A stretch of 64,000 nt of DNA, taken from NCBI RefSeq assembly GCF_001580545.1, contig NZ_LRBG01000035.1:62001-126000 (forward strand), in the 5' to 3' direction. The translations under genes and the position numbers were made by a program. Position 1 is the first letter of the stretch. Each line of letters opens with the position of its first letter. Under the pieces are notes generated by a model. The model was given only the letters and a program-made list of their open reading frames with translations, was not told where the DNA came from and ran no database searches. Shown here piece by piece: positions 24,846 through 33,593 of the stretch. This DNA comes from Paraburkholderia monticola (GTDB lineage: Bacteria; Pseudomonadota; Gammaproteobacteria; Burkholderiales; Burkholderiaceae).

Positions 24846-25829
24846 CTAGCGGTTGACGAACTGCTGGAGATGCGCCGGATAGCGCTCGCCCGTCACCTTG
24901 ATCCGCTCGAGCGCCGCTTCGATATCGGCGAGATCGGCGTGCGTCAGCACGACGCTCGCGGCGTCGATATTCTCTTCGAGGCGCGGCAGCTTCGTCGTCC
25001 CGGGAATCGGTACGATCCACGGCTTCTGCGCGAGCAGCCACGCAAGCGCGATCTGCGCGCGGGTCGTGCCTTTGCCTTCCGCGATCCGGCCGAGCACGTC
25101 GACGAGCGCTGTATTGGCCTTGCGGTTTTCCTCCGAGAAGCGCGGCACGATATTGCGGAAATCGCTCTTGTCGAAGGTCGTGCGTTCGTCGATCGCGCCG
25201 GTCAGAAAGCCCTTGCCGAGCGGGCTGAACGGCACGAAGCCGATGCCGAGTTCTTCGAGCGTCGGCAGCACGCTCGTTTCGGGCTCGCGCCACCACAACG
25301 AATACTCGCTTTGCAGCGCCGCGACGGGCTGGACCGCGTGCGCGCGGCGGATCGACTCCACGCCCGCTTCGGACAAGCCGAAATGCCCGACCTTGCCCGC
25401 GGCGATCAGATCTTTCACCGCACCCGCGACGTCCTCGATCGGCACGTTCGGATCGACGCGATGCTGATAGAGCAGATCGATGTGGTCGGTTTTCAGGCGC
25501 TTGAGCGCGGCTTCCGTGACGGCGCGAATGTTTTCCGGGCGGCTGTCGAGCGGCTTTTTCGTGTCGCCGTCCCCAAAGCCGAACTTGGTCGCGATCACCA
25601 CCTGATCGCGAAACGGCGCGACCGCCTCGCCGACCAGCTCCTCGTTCACGAACGGACCATAGGCTTCCGCGGTATCGAAGAACGTGACGCCGCGTTCGAA
25701 AGCCGAGCGAATCAGCTGGATGCCGGCCGATTTTTCCGTGGCGGGGCCGTAGCCGAAGCTCAGGCCCATGCAGCCGAGGCCGAGCGCGGATACTTCGAGG
25801 CCGCTTTTGCCGAGTTGACGTGTTTGCAT
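24846..25829 (-). CDS. Aldo/keto reductase
   Basis: Encodes 327 residues of the AKR TIM barrel. Catalytic residues are visible: Asp in FFDTAEAYG, Tyr in the same motif, Lys in IATKFGF, and His in DLLYQHRVD. NADPH-dependent carbonyl reduction in the cytosol is the expected role; substrate unknown. The Met at 25829 (MQTRQLGKSGLEVSALGLG) is the standard AKR start; the upstream extension lacks AKR similarity. It is divergent from a LysR gene at 25994, the usual arrangement for a regulated AKR. Confidence 0.92.
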   Translation of the reverse strand: MQTRQLGKSGLEVSALGLGCMGLSFGYGPATEKSAGIQLIRSAFERGVTFFDTAEAYGPFVNEELVGEAVAPFRDQVVIATKFGFGDGDTKKPLDSRPENIRAVTEAALKRLKTDHIDLLYQHRVDPNVPIEDVAGAVKDLIAAGKVGHFGLSEAGVESIRRAHAVQPVAALQSEYSLWWREPETSVLPTLEELGIGFVPFSPLGKGFLTGAIDERTTFDKSDFRNIVPRFSEENRKANTALVDVLGRIAEGKGTTRAQIALAWLLAQKPWIVPIPGTTKLPRLEENIDAASVVLTHADLADIEAALERIKVTGERYPAHLQQFVNR

Positions 25830-25993
25830 ACGATGCTCCAGTTGACGCGCCGTGCCCCGGCCGCTGCCGGGACCACGACGCTTGGGATGCGGGACGAGCC
25901 ACGCAAGGCATGGCACTTGAAGCGAGTTTAGGTTGCTGTGCGCGACTCAACAATATCTCTATACTTGCATGGGGTATTGAATAAAATTCACAA

Positions 25994-26959
25994 ATGCCGA
26001 ATTCCCGACTGCCGCGCGCGGGCCTTGCCGAACTGACCGCCTTCATCACGATCGCCGAGCAGCACAGCTTCAGCGCGGCCGCGCGCGTGCTCGGGCTATC
26101 GCCGTCGGCGTTGAGTCACGCGATGCGCAACATGGAGTCGCGCCTCGACGTGCGGCTCTTCAATCGGACCACGCGCTCGGTCGCATTGACGGAAGCCGGT
26201 GAGCAGTTGCTACGGCGCGTGCGTCCTGCGCTCGCGGACCTCGACGACGCGGTCGGCGAAGTCACGGCCGCGCGCAACCGGCCGTCGGGCACGATCCGCA
26301 TCAGCGCGTCGGAGGCATCCGCGAAACAGCTCGTGCGGCACGTGTTGGCGGATTTCTTCGCGCGCTATCCGGAGATTCACGTCGAGTTCGTCGTCGATTC
26401 GAGACTCGTCGACATCGTCGCCGAAGGGCTCGATGCGGGCATTCGCGTGCTCGAGGACGTGCCGCGCGACATGATCGCGGTCCGCTTCGGCCGCGACATG
26501 CGTCTCGTCGCGGTCGCGTCGCCCGAGTATCTGGCGCGTCATCCCGCACCGAAGGCCCCGCACGATCTCATGCAGCACCGTTGCATCCGCTTTCGCTTCG
26601 AAAGCGGCACGCTGTACCGCTGGGACCTCACGCATCGCGGCAAGAGCGCGAGTATCGACGTCGACGGGCCGATGACGCTCGGCAATCTGAACCTGATGGT
26701 CGAAGCGGCCTTGGCCGGCATCGGCATTGCCTGGGTGCCACTCGACCATGTGGCCGAACATATCGACAGCGCGAGGCTCGTGCAGCTGTTGCCGGAGTGG
26801 AGCCCGACGTTCGCGGGCTTGTGCCTTTACTACCCGGCCAACCGTCATCCACCCACGGCGCTGCGTCTGTTCGCCGATGCGGTGCGCGCGTGGGGCGAGC
26901 GGCAGTTGAGCGACGAGCGAGGCAAAGACGCTCGAAACAAACTGAAACACGCGCCTTAA
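25994..26959 (+). CDS. LysR-family transcriptional regulator
   Basis: Encodes 321 residues. HTH at about 11-70 (AFITIAEQHSFSAAARVLGLSPSALSHAMRNMESRLDVRLFNRTTRSV), of the CrgA/AaeR-like subgroup, followed by an effector domain with the DSRLVDIVAEGLDAGIR segment typical of that subgroup. Divergent from the aldo/keto reductase (164 bp apart), its probable target. A lysine/arginine-rich tail ends the protein. Confidence 0.92.
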   Translation: MPNSRLPRAGLAELTAFITIAEQHSFSAAARVLGLSPSALSHAMRNMESRLDVRLFNRTTRSVALTEAGEQLLRRVRPALADLDDAVGEVTAARNRPSGTIRISASEASAKQLVRHVLADFFARYPEIHVEFVVDSRLVDIVAEGLDAGIRVLEDVPRDMIAVRFGRDMRLVAVASPEYLARHPAPKAPHDLMQHRCIRFRFESGTLYRWDLTHRGKSASIDVDGPMTLGNLNLMVEAALAGIGIAWVPLDHVAEHIDSARLVQLLPEWSPTFAGLCLYYPANRHPPTALRLFADAVRAWGERQLSDERGKDARNKLKHAP

Positions 26960-27065
26960 GCGCTTTACGGAATAAAACGGCACACTTGGGCGTTAGCCTG
27001 ATACCGGTAGCGCCGATTTTCAAACAGCTTTCGCAGCAATCATCGCCTTCGCGAACGGAATACCC

Positions 27066-27665
27066 ATGAACACCCGAGCGGACTCCCTGACCGATTCGAA
27101 AGATGCAATTCGCCCACCGCGCTACACCCGCACCGCAATCACGCTGCACTGGTTGATTGCGTTGCTGATGATCGTCAACGTCGCGCTCGGTCTATCCGCT
27201 GATTCGCTGCCCGACGACTGGGTACGTCCGGTGATCGACACGCACAAGTCGATCGGCATCACGGTGCTCGGGCTCGCGCTGCTGCGCATTCTGTGGCGCG
27301 TGTCGCACAAGCCGCCGCCATTGCCGCGCGAGTTTCCGTCGTGGGAAAAGATTGCCGCTCACCTCGCGCACTTCGCGCTGTATTTACTGATGATCGCGTT
27401 GCCGCTCTCCGGCTGGCTGCATGATTCCGCATGGAAAGACGCGGCCACGCATCCGATGCAGTGGTTCGGCCTGTTCCAGTGGCCGCGCATCGGCTATGTG
27501 ATGCACCTCGATCCGACGCTGAAAGAGAGCTTGCACGATCGCTTCGGCGCGTTGCATACGTGGCTCGGCTATGCACTCTACGCATTGCTGGCGATGCATA
27601 TCGGCGGCGCGCTCAAGCATGAATGGCTCGATCGCAAGTCGGTGCTCAAGCGCATGACGCCGTGA
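27066..27665 (+). CDS. Cytochrome b561 family membrane protein
   Basis: Encodes 199 residues with four transmembrane helices. Heme-ligand histidines are in AITLHWLIALLM (helix 1), THKSIGITVLGLALLR (helix 2), and ALHTWLGYALYALLAMHIGGALKHEW (helix 4). Such proteins carry electrons between quinol and periplasmic acceptors in the inner membrane. Its stop overlaps the GTG start of the next gene, a glycosyltransferase, so the two are translationally coupled, which is an unusual pairing. Confidence 0.92.
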   Translation: MNTRADSLTDSKDAIRPPRYTRTAITLHWLIALLMIVNVALGLSADSLPDDWVRPVIDTHKSIGITVLGLALLRILWRVSHKPPPLPREFPSWEKIAAHLAHFALYLLMIALPLSGWLHDSAWKDAATHPMQWFGLFQWPRIGYVMHLDPTLKESLHDRFGALHTWLGYALYALLAMHIGGALKHEWLDRKSVLKRMTP

Positions 27666-29113
27666 AGAAGACCCTCGAACAGGCATTCGCTCTCGCGTCG
27701 CCGCGCATCTTGCCGCGTCGCGGGACGCTATCGAGCACGTTGATCCATTCGAGCGTCGTCGTGCTGTGGGCGCTGCTGTTTGCGCGCGCATTCTTTTTGC
27801 GCGGCGCGTTCGCGTGGTCGACCGGGATTGCCTATATCGTCTACGACACGTTGCTGCTTGCATTCGTCACGTGGAAGTCGTTGCCGCTCAGGCGCCGTGC
27901 GCCGCCGCTCGAAGCCGACTATGAACGGCGCGAGCTGCCGGACATGGGCGTCATCGTCGCCTCGCATAACGAGGCGGCCGTGTTGCCGGTCACGCTTGCC
28001 GCGCTGCTGCGGCAAACGCACGGCCCGGCGCAGATCGTGATCGCCGACGACGGCTCCACCGACACGACCGCCGAGCTGCTCACGCAGCGCTTCGGCCTCA
28101 CGCCCGCCGCAGAAGGCGTGCTGAGCGCGCCGAGCTCGTTGCATCCGAATCTGTTCTGGCTACGCGTCCCGCACGGCGGCAAGGCGCGCGCGTTGAACGC
28201 CGCGATCACGGTCATGACGACCGACACCGTGATGACCGTCGACGCCGACACCCTGCTCGACGACGACGCCACCTACGCGATGCGCGCCGCGTTCGCGAGC
28301 GACCCGCAACTCGTCGCGGCGGCGGGCATCCTCGTGCCGGTCTGCGGCAAATCGCTGTCGGGCCGCGTGTTCCAGTGGTTCCAGACTTACGAGTACATGC
28401 GCAACTTCATCGCGCGTTTCGCGTGGATGCGCGCGGACAGTCTGCTGCTGATCTCCGGCGCGTTCGCGTCGTTCCGGCGCGATGCGCTCGTCGCTGTCGG
28501 CGGCTTCGATCCGCAGTGTCTGGTCGAAGACTACGAGCTGATTCACCGGCTGCGCCGCTATTCGGTCGACCACAAGCTCGGCTGGGACGTCCGCGTGGTC
28601 GGCGCGGCGCATGCGCGCACCGATGCGCCCGACACGCTCGCGAGCTTCCTGCGCCAGCGCCGCCGCTGGTTCGCGGGCTTCCTGCAGACGCAGTACTGGA
28701 ACCGCGACATGACCGGCAATCCGCGCTACGGCACGCTCGGCATGCTGATGCTGCCGGTCAAGGCGGTCGACACGATGCAGCCGATCTACGGCCTCACCGC
28801 GTTTGCGTTGCTGCTCGGTTTTCTGTTCGGCGGCCACGGTGCGATCGTCGTGTCGATTTTCGGCGTGATCGGCCTGAAAACGGCGATCGATCTGGCGTTC
28901 TACCTGTGGAGCATCCATCTGTACCGGCGTTGGACCGGCGAGCGGAGCGGCAACAGTCTCGGCATGGCGATGCTCGCGGCCGTCGCCGAACCATTCTCAT
29001 TCCAGCTCGTGCGTCATCTGGGCGCGGCGCTCGGCTGGCTGTACTTTCTGCGCGGCGGCCGCGCATGGGGCGTGAAGCGGCGCTCGGGATTCGTCGCAGG
29101 CGATGAGGGCTGA
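27662..29113 (+). CDS. Processive GT2 glycosyltransferase, membrane-bound
   Basis: Encodes 483 residues from a GTG that overlaps the cytochrome stop by four bases (GTGA). Two N-terminal membrane helices are followed by a GT2 domain with SHNEAAVLPVTLAALL, DDGSTD, DADTLLDDDA (near residue 195), VEDYELIHRLRR and the RQRRRWF motif (near residue 330; the QxxRW signature), then C-terminal helices. This is the layout of synthases such as cellulose, chitin or PNAG synthase. Product unknown: no deacetylase, exporter or c-di-GMP partner is adjacent. Confidence 0.9.
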   Translation: MKKTLEQAFALASPRILPRRGTLSSTLIHSSVVVLWALLFARAFFLRGAFAWSTGIAYIVYDTLLLAFVTWKSLPLRRRAPPLEADYERRELPDMGVIVASHNEAAVLPVTLAALLRQTHGPAQIVIADDGSTDTTAELLTQRFGLTPAAEGVLSAPSSLHPNLFWLRVPHGGKARALNAAITVMTTDTVMTVDADTLLDDDATYAMRAAFASDPQLVAAAGILVPVCGKSLSGRVFQWFQTYEYMRNFIARFAWMRADSLLLISGAFASFRRDALVAVGGFDPQCLVEDYELIHRLRRYSVDHKLGWDVRVVGAAHARTDAPDTLASFLRQRRRWFAGFLQTQYWNRDMTGNPRYGTLGMLMLPVKAVDTMQPIYGLTAFALLLGFLFGGHGAIVVSIFGVIGLKTAIDLAFYLWSIHLYRRWTGERSGNSLGMAMLAAVAEPFSFQLVRHLGAALGWLYFLRGGRAWGVKRRSGFVAGDEG

Positions 29114-29315
29114 GGGATCGGCACTGCAATCGGACTAAGCGGTGGGCCAACGAGCGGGTCGACGAGCGGGGCAAATCATTCCGTAATGTGCGCGTGGTAA
29201 AGACATCTCTACACGGTGATGCGCGCATGCCCGTGCAACGTGTGCCGCGCCACCGTACGCATGCCGCCGGCAGCACCAGGCGGTGGCCGCTTCAAGTAGA
29301 CTGGTGAAGATGCCA

Positions 29316-29330
29316 CCCGGTCATACCGGG
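29316..29330 (+). other. Inverted repeat in leader of the Rieske oxygenase gene
   Basis: CCCGGT (29316-29321) and ACCGGG (29325-29330) form a 6-bp stem with a 3-base loop 40 bp before the start codon, in the 256-bp gap after the glycosyltransferase. It could be an operator or an mRNA hairpin. No other structure stood out in this gap. Confidence 0.3.
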
Positions 29331-29369
29331 CGGCAACCTTCTATCCGCTCGTGCACGGAGGCTTGATCT

Positions 29370-30620
29370 ATGCATGCTGTTCCCCCGCTCGGACAAGAAC
29401 AAGATATCGCCGACGCAACGCTTGCCACGGCGCCTCTCGAGGCGACGTCGCAGGATCCCGCTTCTCCCGCATCGCAAACCGGCTCGCACGCGCCGGATCA
29501 TGCCACTCACGACGCGCCCGTGCGCGATCTGCGCCGCGTCGCCATTCATCCAGATCATTGGTATCCGCTCGCGTGGTCGCATGAAGTGAAGCGCGGCAAG
29601 ACGCTCGGCGTCACCTTTGCCGGCGATCCGATCGTGCTCGCGCGCACCGAGAGCGGCAAGGTGTTCGCACTGGAAGATCGCTGCGCGCATCGGCAGGTGC
29701 CGTTGCACCAGGGCGTGGTCGACGGCGAATCGATTCGCTGTGGCTATCACGGCTGGACCTACGACTGCTCGGGCTCGTGCATCGATGTGCCGTACCTCGG
29801 CCGCGAGCGTCTACCGAACGGCGTGCGTTCATATCCTTGTCATGAAGTCGAGGGACTGATCTTCGTGTTTCCGGGCGACGCCGCGCTCGCGGCACAGCGG
29901 CCTCTGCCGGACTTTCGCTCAGTGTCGGACCCGAAGTACAAGACACGTCGCTTCGGCCGCCCGGTCCACTGCCATTATTCGTTCATGCACGAGAACCTGA
30001 TGGACATGAATCACCAGTTCCTGCATCGCCGCCAGATGGGGCAGATGCGTGCGCGTTCGCTCGGGCGGCGGCGCGGCGAGGGCTGGGTCGAGGTCGACTA
30101 CACGTTTGCGCGAATGGAGGGCCAGCAGCCGATAGGCGAGGCGATGGTGTTCGGCGAGCGGCGCAAGACCGGAGGGTTCAACCACAAAGACGTGATGACG
30201 ATCCGCACCGAATACCCGTATCAGACCTTGCAAATCCGTAACGTCGAGCAGACGCTGGTCATGGACTTGTGGATCGTCTATGTGCCGCTCGATCGCGAGC
30301 AGCGCACCAACCGGACGTTCGGCCTGCTATCGATCCGCAAGCCCGGCATTCCGGGCGTGATGAATCTGGCGTGGCCGCTGCTCGTGTGGTTTACCGAGCG
30401 CATCTTCAAGGAGGATCGCGAGATCGTCGAGGCGGAACAGCGCGCGCACGACTCGCAGGGCGCCGACTGGAATCACGAGGTATTCCCGGTCATCAACGAT
30501 TTGCGCGCGCTGCTGCGCGAATGCGGCGCACCGGATCAGGTGGTCGGCGCGGGGACCGGCGATACGGCGGTGATCCGCTTCCTCGATCCGCGTCACGGCA
30601 ATCCGCGCGCGAAGACCTGA
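29370..30620 (+). CDS. Rieske-type aromatic ring-hydroxylating oxygenase
   Basis: Encodes 416 residues. The [2Fe-2S] Rieske site is CAHR (near residue 105) with CGYHGWTYD (near 125). The mononuclear iron site is in MHENLMDMNHQFLHRR (near 205-220), so both metal centres are present and the protein is likely a complete terminal oxygenase alpha subunit of the vanillate demethylase/phthalate dioxygenase type. The first 50 residues are disordered (Ala/Ser/Pro-rich). No ferredoxin-reductase partner is adjacent; the rubredoxin at 31043 is a possible donor by position only. Substrate unknown. Confidence 0.9.
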   Translation: MHAVPPLGQEQDIADATLATAPLEATSQDPASPASQTGSHAPDHATHDAPVRDLRRVAIHPDHWYPLAWSHEVKRGKTLGVTFAGDPIVLARTESGKVFALEDRCAHRQVPLHQGVVDGESIRCGYHGWTYDCSGSCIDVPYLGRERLPNGVRSYPCHEVEGLIFVFPGDAALAAQRPLPDFRSVSDPKYKTRRFGRPVHCHYSFMHENLMDMNHQFLHRRQMGQMRARSLGRRRGEGWVEVDYTFARMEGQQPIGEAMVFGERRKTGGFNHKDVMTIRTEYPYQTLQIRNVEQTLVMDLWIVYVPLDREQRTNRTFGLLSIRKPGIPGVMNLAWPLLVWFTERIFKEDREIVEAEQRAHDSQGADWNHEVFPVINDLRALLRECGAPDQVVGAGTGDTAVIRFLDPRHGNPRAKT

Positions 30621-30845
30621 GCGCGGCGCGGGGGTTTCGACCGGCGCCGCGCAGTGCGCGCTACCCCGCGCTGGCGTTCCCCCTCGCCGGGAATTAGTCC
30701 ATCTCCTCACGGTAGACAATGCGGCGCGCGCGAGCGGCGATAATAACGGCCGGTACTTTTATCGCACGCGAGTTTGAGCCAATCGACATTCGGCGCGTCC
30801 GCACCCGTGTACCATTGCGCTTTTTCCGAACTTCAAGACACGCTC

Positions 30846-30971
30846 GTGACCACGCAACAAACCCCCACCAACTCGCGTAAATCCCTCACTTTGCTGCAAT
30901 TGCTTGGCCTCATCGGCGGCGCTGGCTTGCTCGCCTCGATCGCGCTGAATTTGCTGATCCAGGCGCGCTGA
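30846..30971 (+). CDS. Very small membrane protein
   Basis: From the GTG at 30846, 41 residues: a polar start (TTQQTPTNSRKS) and one transmembrane segment (LTLLQLLGLIGGAGLLASIALNLL). A TTG at 30774 would add 24 residues but has weaker coding character. The helix and its position 72 bp before the rubredoxin gene make it plausible. Function unknown. Confidence 0.45.
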   Translation: MTTQQTPTNSRKSLTLLQLLGLIGGAGLLASIALNLLIQAR

Positions 30972-31042
30972 AGCACCGCCCGCCGCGCGCGGGCAGCCTT
31001 ACGCCGGCGCGCGGCGCCGGCCTTCCCGAGAATCCGATAGCC

Positions 31043-31468
31043 ATGTACAAGAAGGGCGTAGCCGTAGAGATCCAGTTTTCCCCCGAGCGACTCAACGACG
31101 GCGCCGGCGATCCGTACTGGATCGATCTGACCCACGACGAAGCGCAGCGTCTGCTCGTCAGCCTGCAGGCGCGGCTCGCGGGGACCGGCAGCGGCACGGT
31201 CGCGCCGCTCGTCGTGAGCCTCGATGCGACGGCGCGTACGGACGCGGCCGATGCCGGCGCGAGCGCGGCGGCGCCGGCCGCGATCAGCGCCGCGGCCGAC
31301 GACTTCAAGCAATGGGTCTGCGTGATCTGCGGCTGGGTCTACGACGAAGCCGCCGGCTTGCCGGACGAGGGCATCGCGCCGGGCACGCGCTGGGCCGATG
31401 TGCCGGCCGACTGGCGCTGCCCGCTGTGCGATGTGGGCAAGGAAGATTTTGCGCTGGTGGAGTTCTGA
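31043..31468 (+). CDS. Rubredoxin with N-terminal extension
   Basis: Encodes 141 residues. The last 52 residues form a complete rubredoxin: CVICG and CPLC cysteine pairs binding one iron, with the usual GWVYDEAAGLPDEGIAPGTRWADVP between them. Rubredoxins are typically 52-56 residues, so the roughly 90-residue N-terminal part is extra: about 50 structured residues (VEIQFSPERLNDGAGDPYWIDLTHDEAQRLLVSLQ) and an Ala-rich linker. The extension is not a family I know. Role: cytosolic one-electron carrier, possibly for the upstream Rieske oxygenase, which is an inference. Confidence 0.9.
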   Translation: MYKKGVAVEIQFSPERLNDGAGDPYWIDLTHDEAQRLLVSLQARLAGTGSGTVAPLVVSLDATARTDAADAGASAAAPAAISAAADDFKQWVCVICGWVYDEAAGLPDEGIAPGTRWADVPADWRCPLCDVGKEDFALVEF

Positions 31469-31501
31469 GCGACGCGCCCGGACTCGCCGGGCAGCCCTGC
31501 T

Positions 31502-32356
31502 TTACGCGGTTCCTTCCGGAAAATCCGCTCCCTCGGTCGTCGCTCGCCAGGTGTCGAAATCGCCGCGCAGGAAATCGAGCTTCTTGTAGGCGAGATCGAG
31601 CGCGATCTTGCCGAGCAACAGACGTAGCGGCGGTGCGTCCGACAACGCCGCATCGATGATCGCCTGGGCAGCGCGCACCGGGTCGCCGGCCTGCTTGCCG
31701 CTGCGCGCTTCGGTCTGCTTGCGGCGCTCGCCGGCGGTCGACGCGTAATCGTCGATCAGCGTCGCCGACTGCTTGATCGACGGCCCCGCCCAGTTGGTGC
31801 GGAACGGCCCCGGCTCGACGATCAACACGTCGATGCCAAGCGGCTTCACCTCGAGCGCGAGCGACTCCGACAACCCCTCGACCGCGTACTTCGTCGCATG
31901 GTAGTAGCCGGTCGCCGCGAAACTCGTAATCCCGCCGATCGACGACACGTTGACGATCAAACCGCTGCGCTGCTCGCGCATGATCGGCAGCACGGCCTTC
32001 GTGATGTCGACGAGGCCGAACACATTGGTCTCGAACATCGCGCGGACTTCGCTGTCCTCACCTTCCTCGATCGCGGCCAGGTAGCCGTAGCCCGCGTTGT
32101 TCACGAGCGCGTCGATGCGGCCGAAATGGCGCTTCGCCTGCGCGACCACGGTGTCTATCTGCTCGCGATTCGTCACGTCGAGCGGTAGCGCCAGCGCGCG
32201 CTCGCCGTGCGCCTCGGCGATGTCCTTCACTTTCGATACATCGCGCGCGGTGACGACCGCGCGCCAGCCGCGTTCGAGCACGAGCTTCGCGAGCTCGCGG
32301 CCGAAGCCGGTGGAACAGCCTGTGATCAGCCAGACGGGATTGTCTCGATTCATCAT
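31502..32356 (-). CDS. Short-chain dehydrogenase/reductase (SDR)
   Basis: Encodes 284 residues. TGCSTGFG (cofactor), NNAGYG, serine in NVSSIGG, and catalytic YYHATK (Y-x3-K) are all present. The long C-terminal part (after PGPFRTNW) is typical of the SDR subgroup annotated as oxidoreductase acting on unknown substrates. Start: the adjacent Met codons at 32356 and 32353 follow CAGGAG; the longer frame to 32452 lacks a site. Stands alone between the rubredoxin and the LysR gene. Confidence 0.92.
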   Translation of the reverse strand: MMNRDNPVWLITGCSTGFGRELAKLVLERGWRAVVTARDVSKVKDIAEAHGERALALPLDVTNREQIDTVVAQAKRHFGRIDALVNNAGYGYLAAIEEGEDSEVRAMFETNVFGLVDITKAVLPIMREQRSGLIVNVSSIGGITSFAATGYYHATKYAVEGLSESLALEVKPLGIDVLIVEPGPFRTNWAGPSIKQSATLIDDYASTAGERRKQTEARSGKQAGDPVRAAQAIIDAALSDAPPLRLLLGKIALDLAYKKLDFLRGDFDTWRATTEGADFPEGTA

Positions 32357-32538
32357 TTGGAACACTCCTGTTGAAGGTCTATGACGTGAAGACTCGAAAA
32401 CGGCGCTAAAAACAGCGCTCCGAAGCGGCGCGAACGCGCGGCGCGTCGGCAATCGGTATGCAGGTGATGTTAGCTAGCAGCGTGCCCGGCCTGAGTAGCG
32501 GATGGTTTGGACAGTGAAGAGGGATGCCGCCGAAATTG

Positions 32539-33477
32539 CTACGACTGCGATGACCGCCTGGGGCCGGTATGGCTTTTTAATTGTAATCGCAGCGCGGCGG
32601 CTTCGCTTTGCAGCGCGCCGACGAACGCGTCCGCGAGTGGATGCGCGGGCCGGTGGTCGGGACGGATCACGCTGACGCGAAACGGCAGCGACAACGCGAG
32701 CGGCCGGATATGCAGATTGCGGCCCGCGAAATCGACGGCGGTCAGCGGATTGACGATCGCGATGCCGAGCCCTTGCCGCACGAAGCTGCACACCGACACC
32801 GCGGTCGGCGTTTCGATCAGCAGTCGACGCGCGATGCCGGCCCCCGTGAACGCTTCGTCGATCTGGAGCCGGTAAGGATCGTTCGCGGACAGGCTGATGA
32901 ATGGCTGATCGGCGAAGTCCTTCAACGCGATCACGCGTTTCGCGAGCAGCGGGTGGCCGTCCGGCAGCACGCACACTTCATCGACGGCGACGAGCGGCGT
33001 GAGCCGCGTGCCGGGCGGCGGCGCGTCGTGTTCGGTGAGGCCGAGGTCGTAGCGTTGCGCGGTCAGCCATTCTTCGAGAAACGGCGACTCCTGCGTCGCA
33101 ATCGACACGCTGACGCCTGGCTGTGCGTCGTGAAAGCGTTTGACGGCGCCCGGCAGGATCGAATGCGAAAACACCGGCAGCGCGATGACGGACAACTGGC
33201 CGCCCTTGAATTCGCGCAGCGCGGCCGCCGTCGACGCGACCCGTTCGAGCCCGGCATACGCGCGCCGGATTTCATCGAACAGCGTCAGCGCGGCTTGCGT
33301 GGGACGCAGCCGGCCCTGCACCCGCTCGAACAACGCGAAGCCGATGCTTTGCTCCATGCGCGCGAGTTCGCGGCTCACGGTGGGCTGCGACGTGAACAGC
33401 ATTTCGGCGGCCTTGGTGACGCTGCCGGCCGTCATCAGTGCGCGGAAGACTTCGATGTGCCGGTGCGTGAGCGCCAT
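32539..33477 (-). CDS. lysR: LysR regulator of lysine biosynthesis (LysR sensu stricto)
   Basis: Encodes 312 residues. The HTH (LTHRHIEVFRALMTAGSVTKAAEMLFTSQPTVSRELARMEQ) and effector domain (QESPFLEEWLTAQRYDLGLTE, DEVCVLPDGHPL, VNPLTAVDFAGRNL) are close to the E. coli LysR, founder of the family, which activates lysA when diaminopimelate is present. It is divergent from a lysA-like gene (33594) across a 116-bp gap, the same arrangement as in E. coli. The assignment rests on this synteny and recalled sequence. Confidence 0.85.
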   Translation of the reverse strand: MALTHRHIEVFRALMTAGSVTKAAEMLFTSQPTVSRELARMEQSIGFALFERVQGRLRPTQAALTLFDEIRRAYAGLERVASTAAALREFKGGQLSVIALPVFSHSILPGAVKRFHDAQPGVSVSIATQESPFLEEWLTAQRYDLGLTEHDAPPPGTRLTPLVAVDEVCVLPDGHPLLAKRVIALKDFADQPFISLSANDPYRLQIDEAFTGAGIARRLLIETPTAVSVCSFVRQGLGIAIVNPLTAVDFAGRNLHIRPLALSLPFRVSVIRPDHRPAHPLADAFVGALQSEAAALRLQLKSHTGPRRSSQS

Positions 33478-33593
33478 GATCTGGCCTATATCAGAAGTGA
33501 ATAGATGGACGACAAATTGGTATTTTACTGAATGACAGCTCCAGCCCATCATGTCGACTATCGCTTTCGCCACGCTTCGACCTGCAGCCGATC

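Noticed and set aside
24142..26049. 635-codon frame spanning the TetR, AKR and LysR region on the minus strand
   Set aside because: It overlaps three well-supported genes and its translation has no family match.
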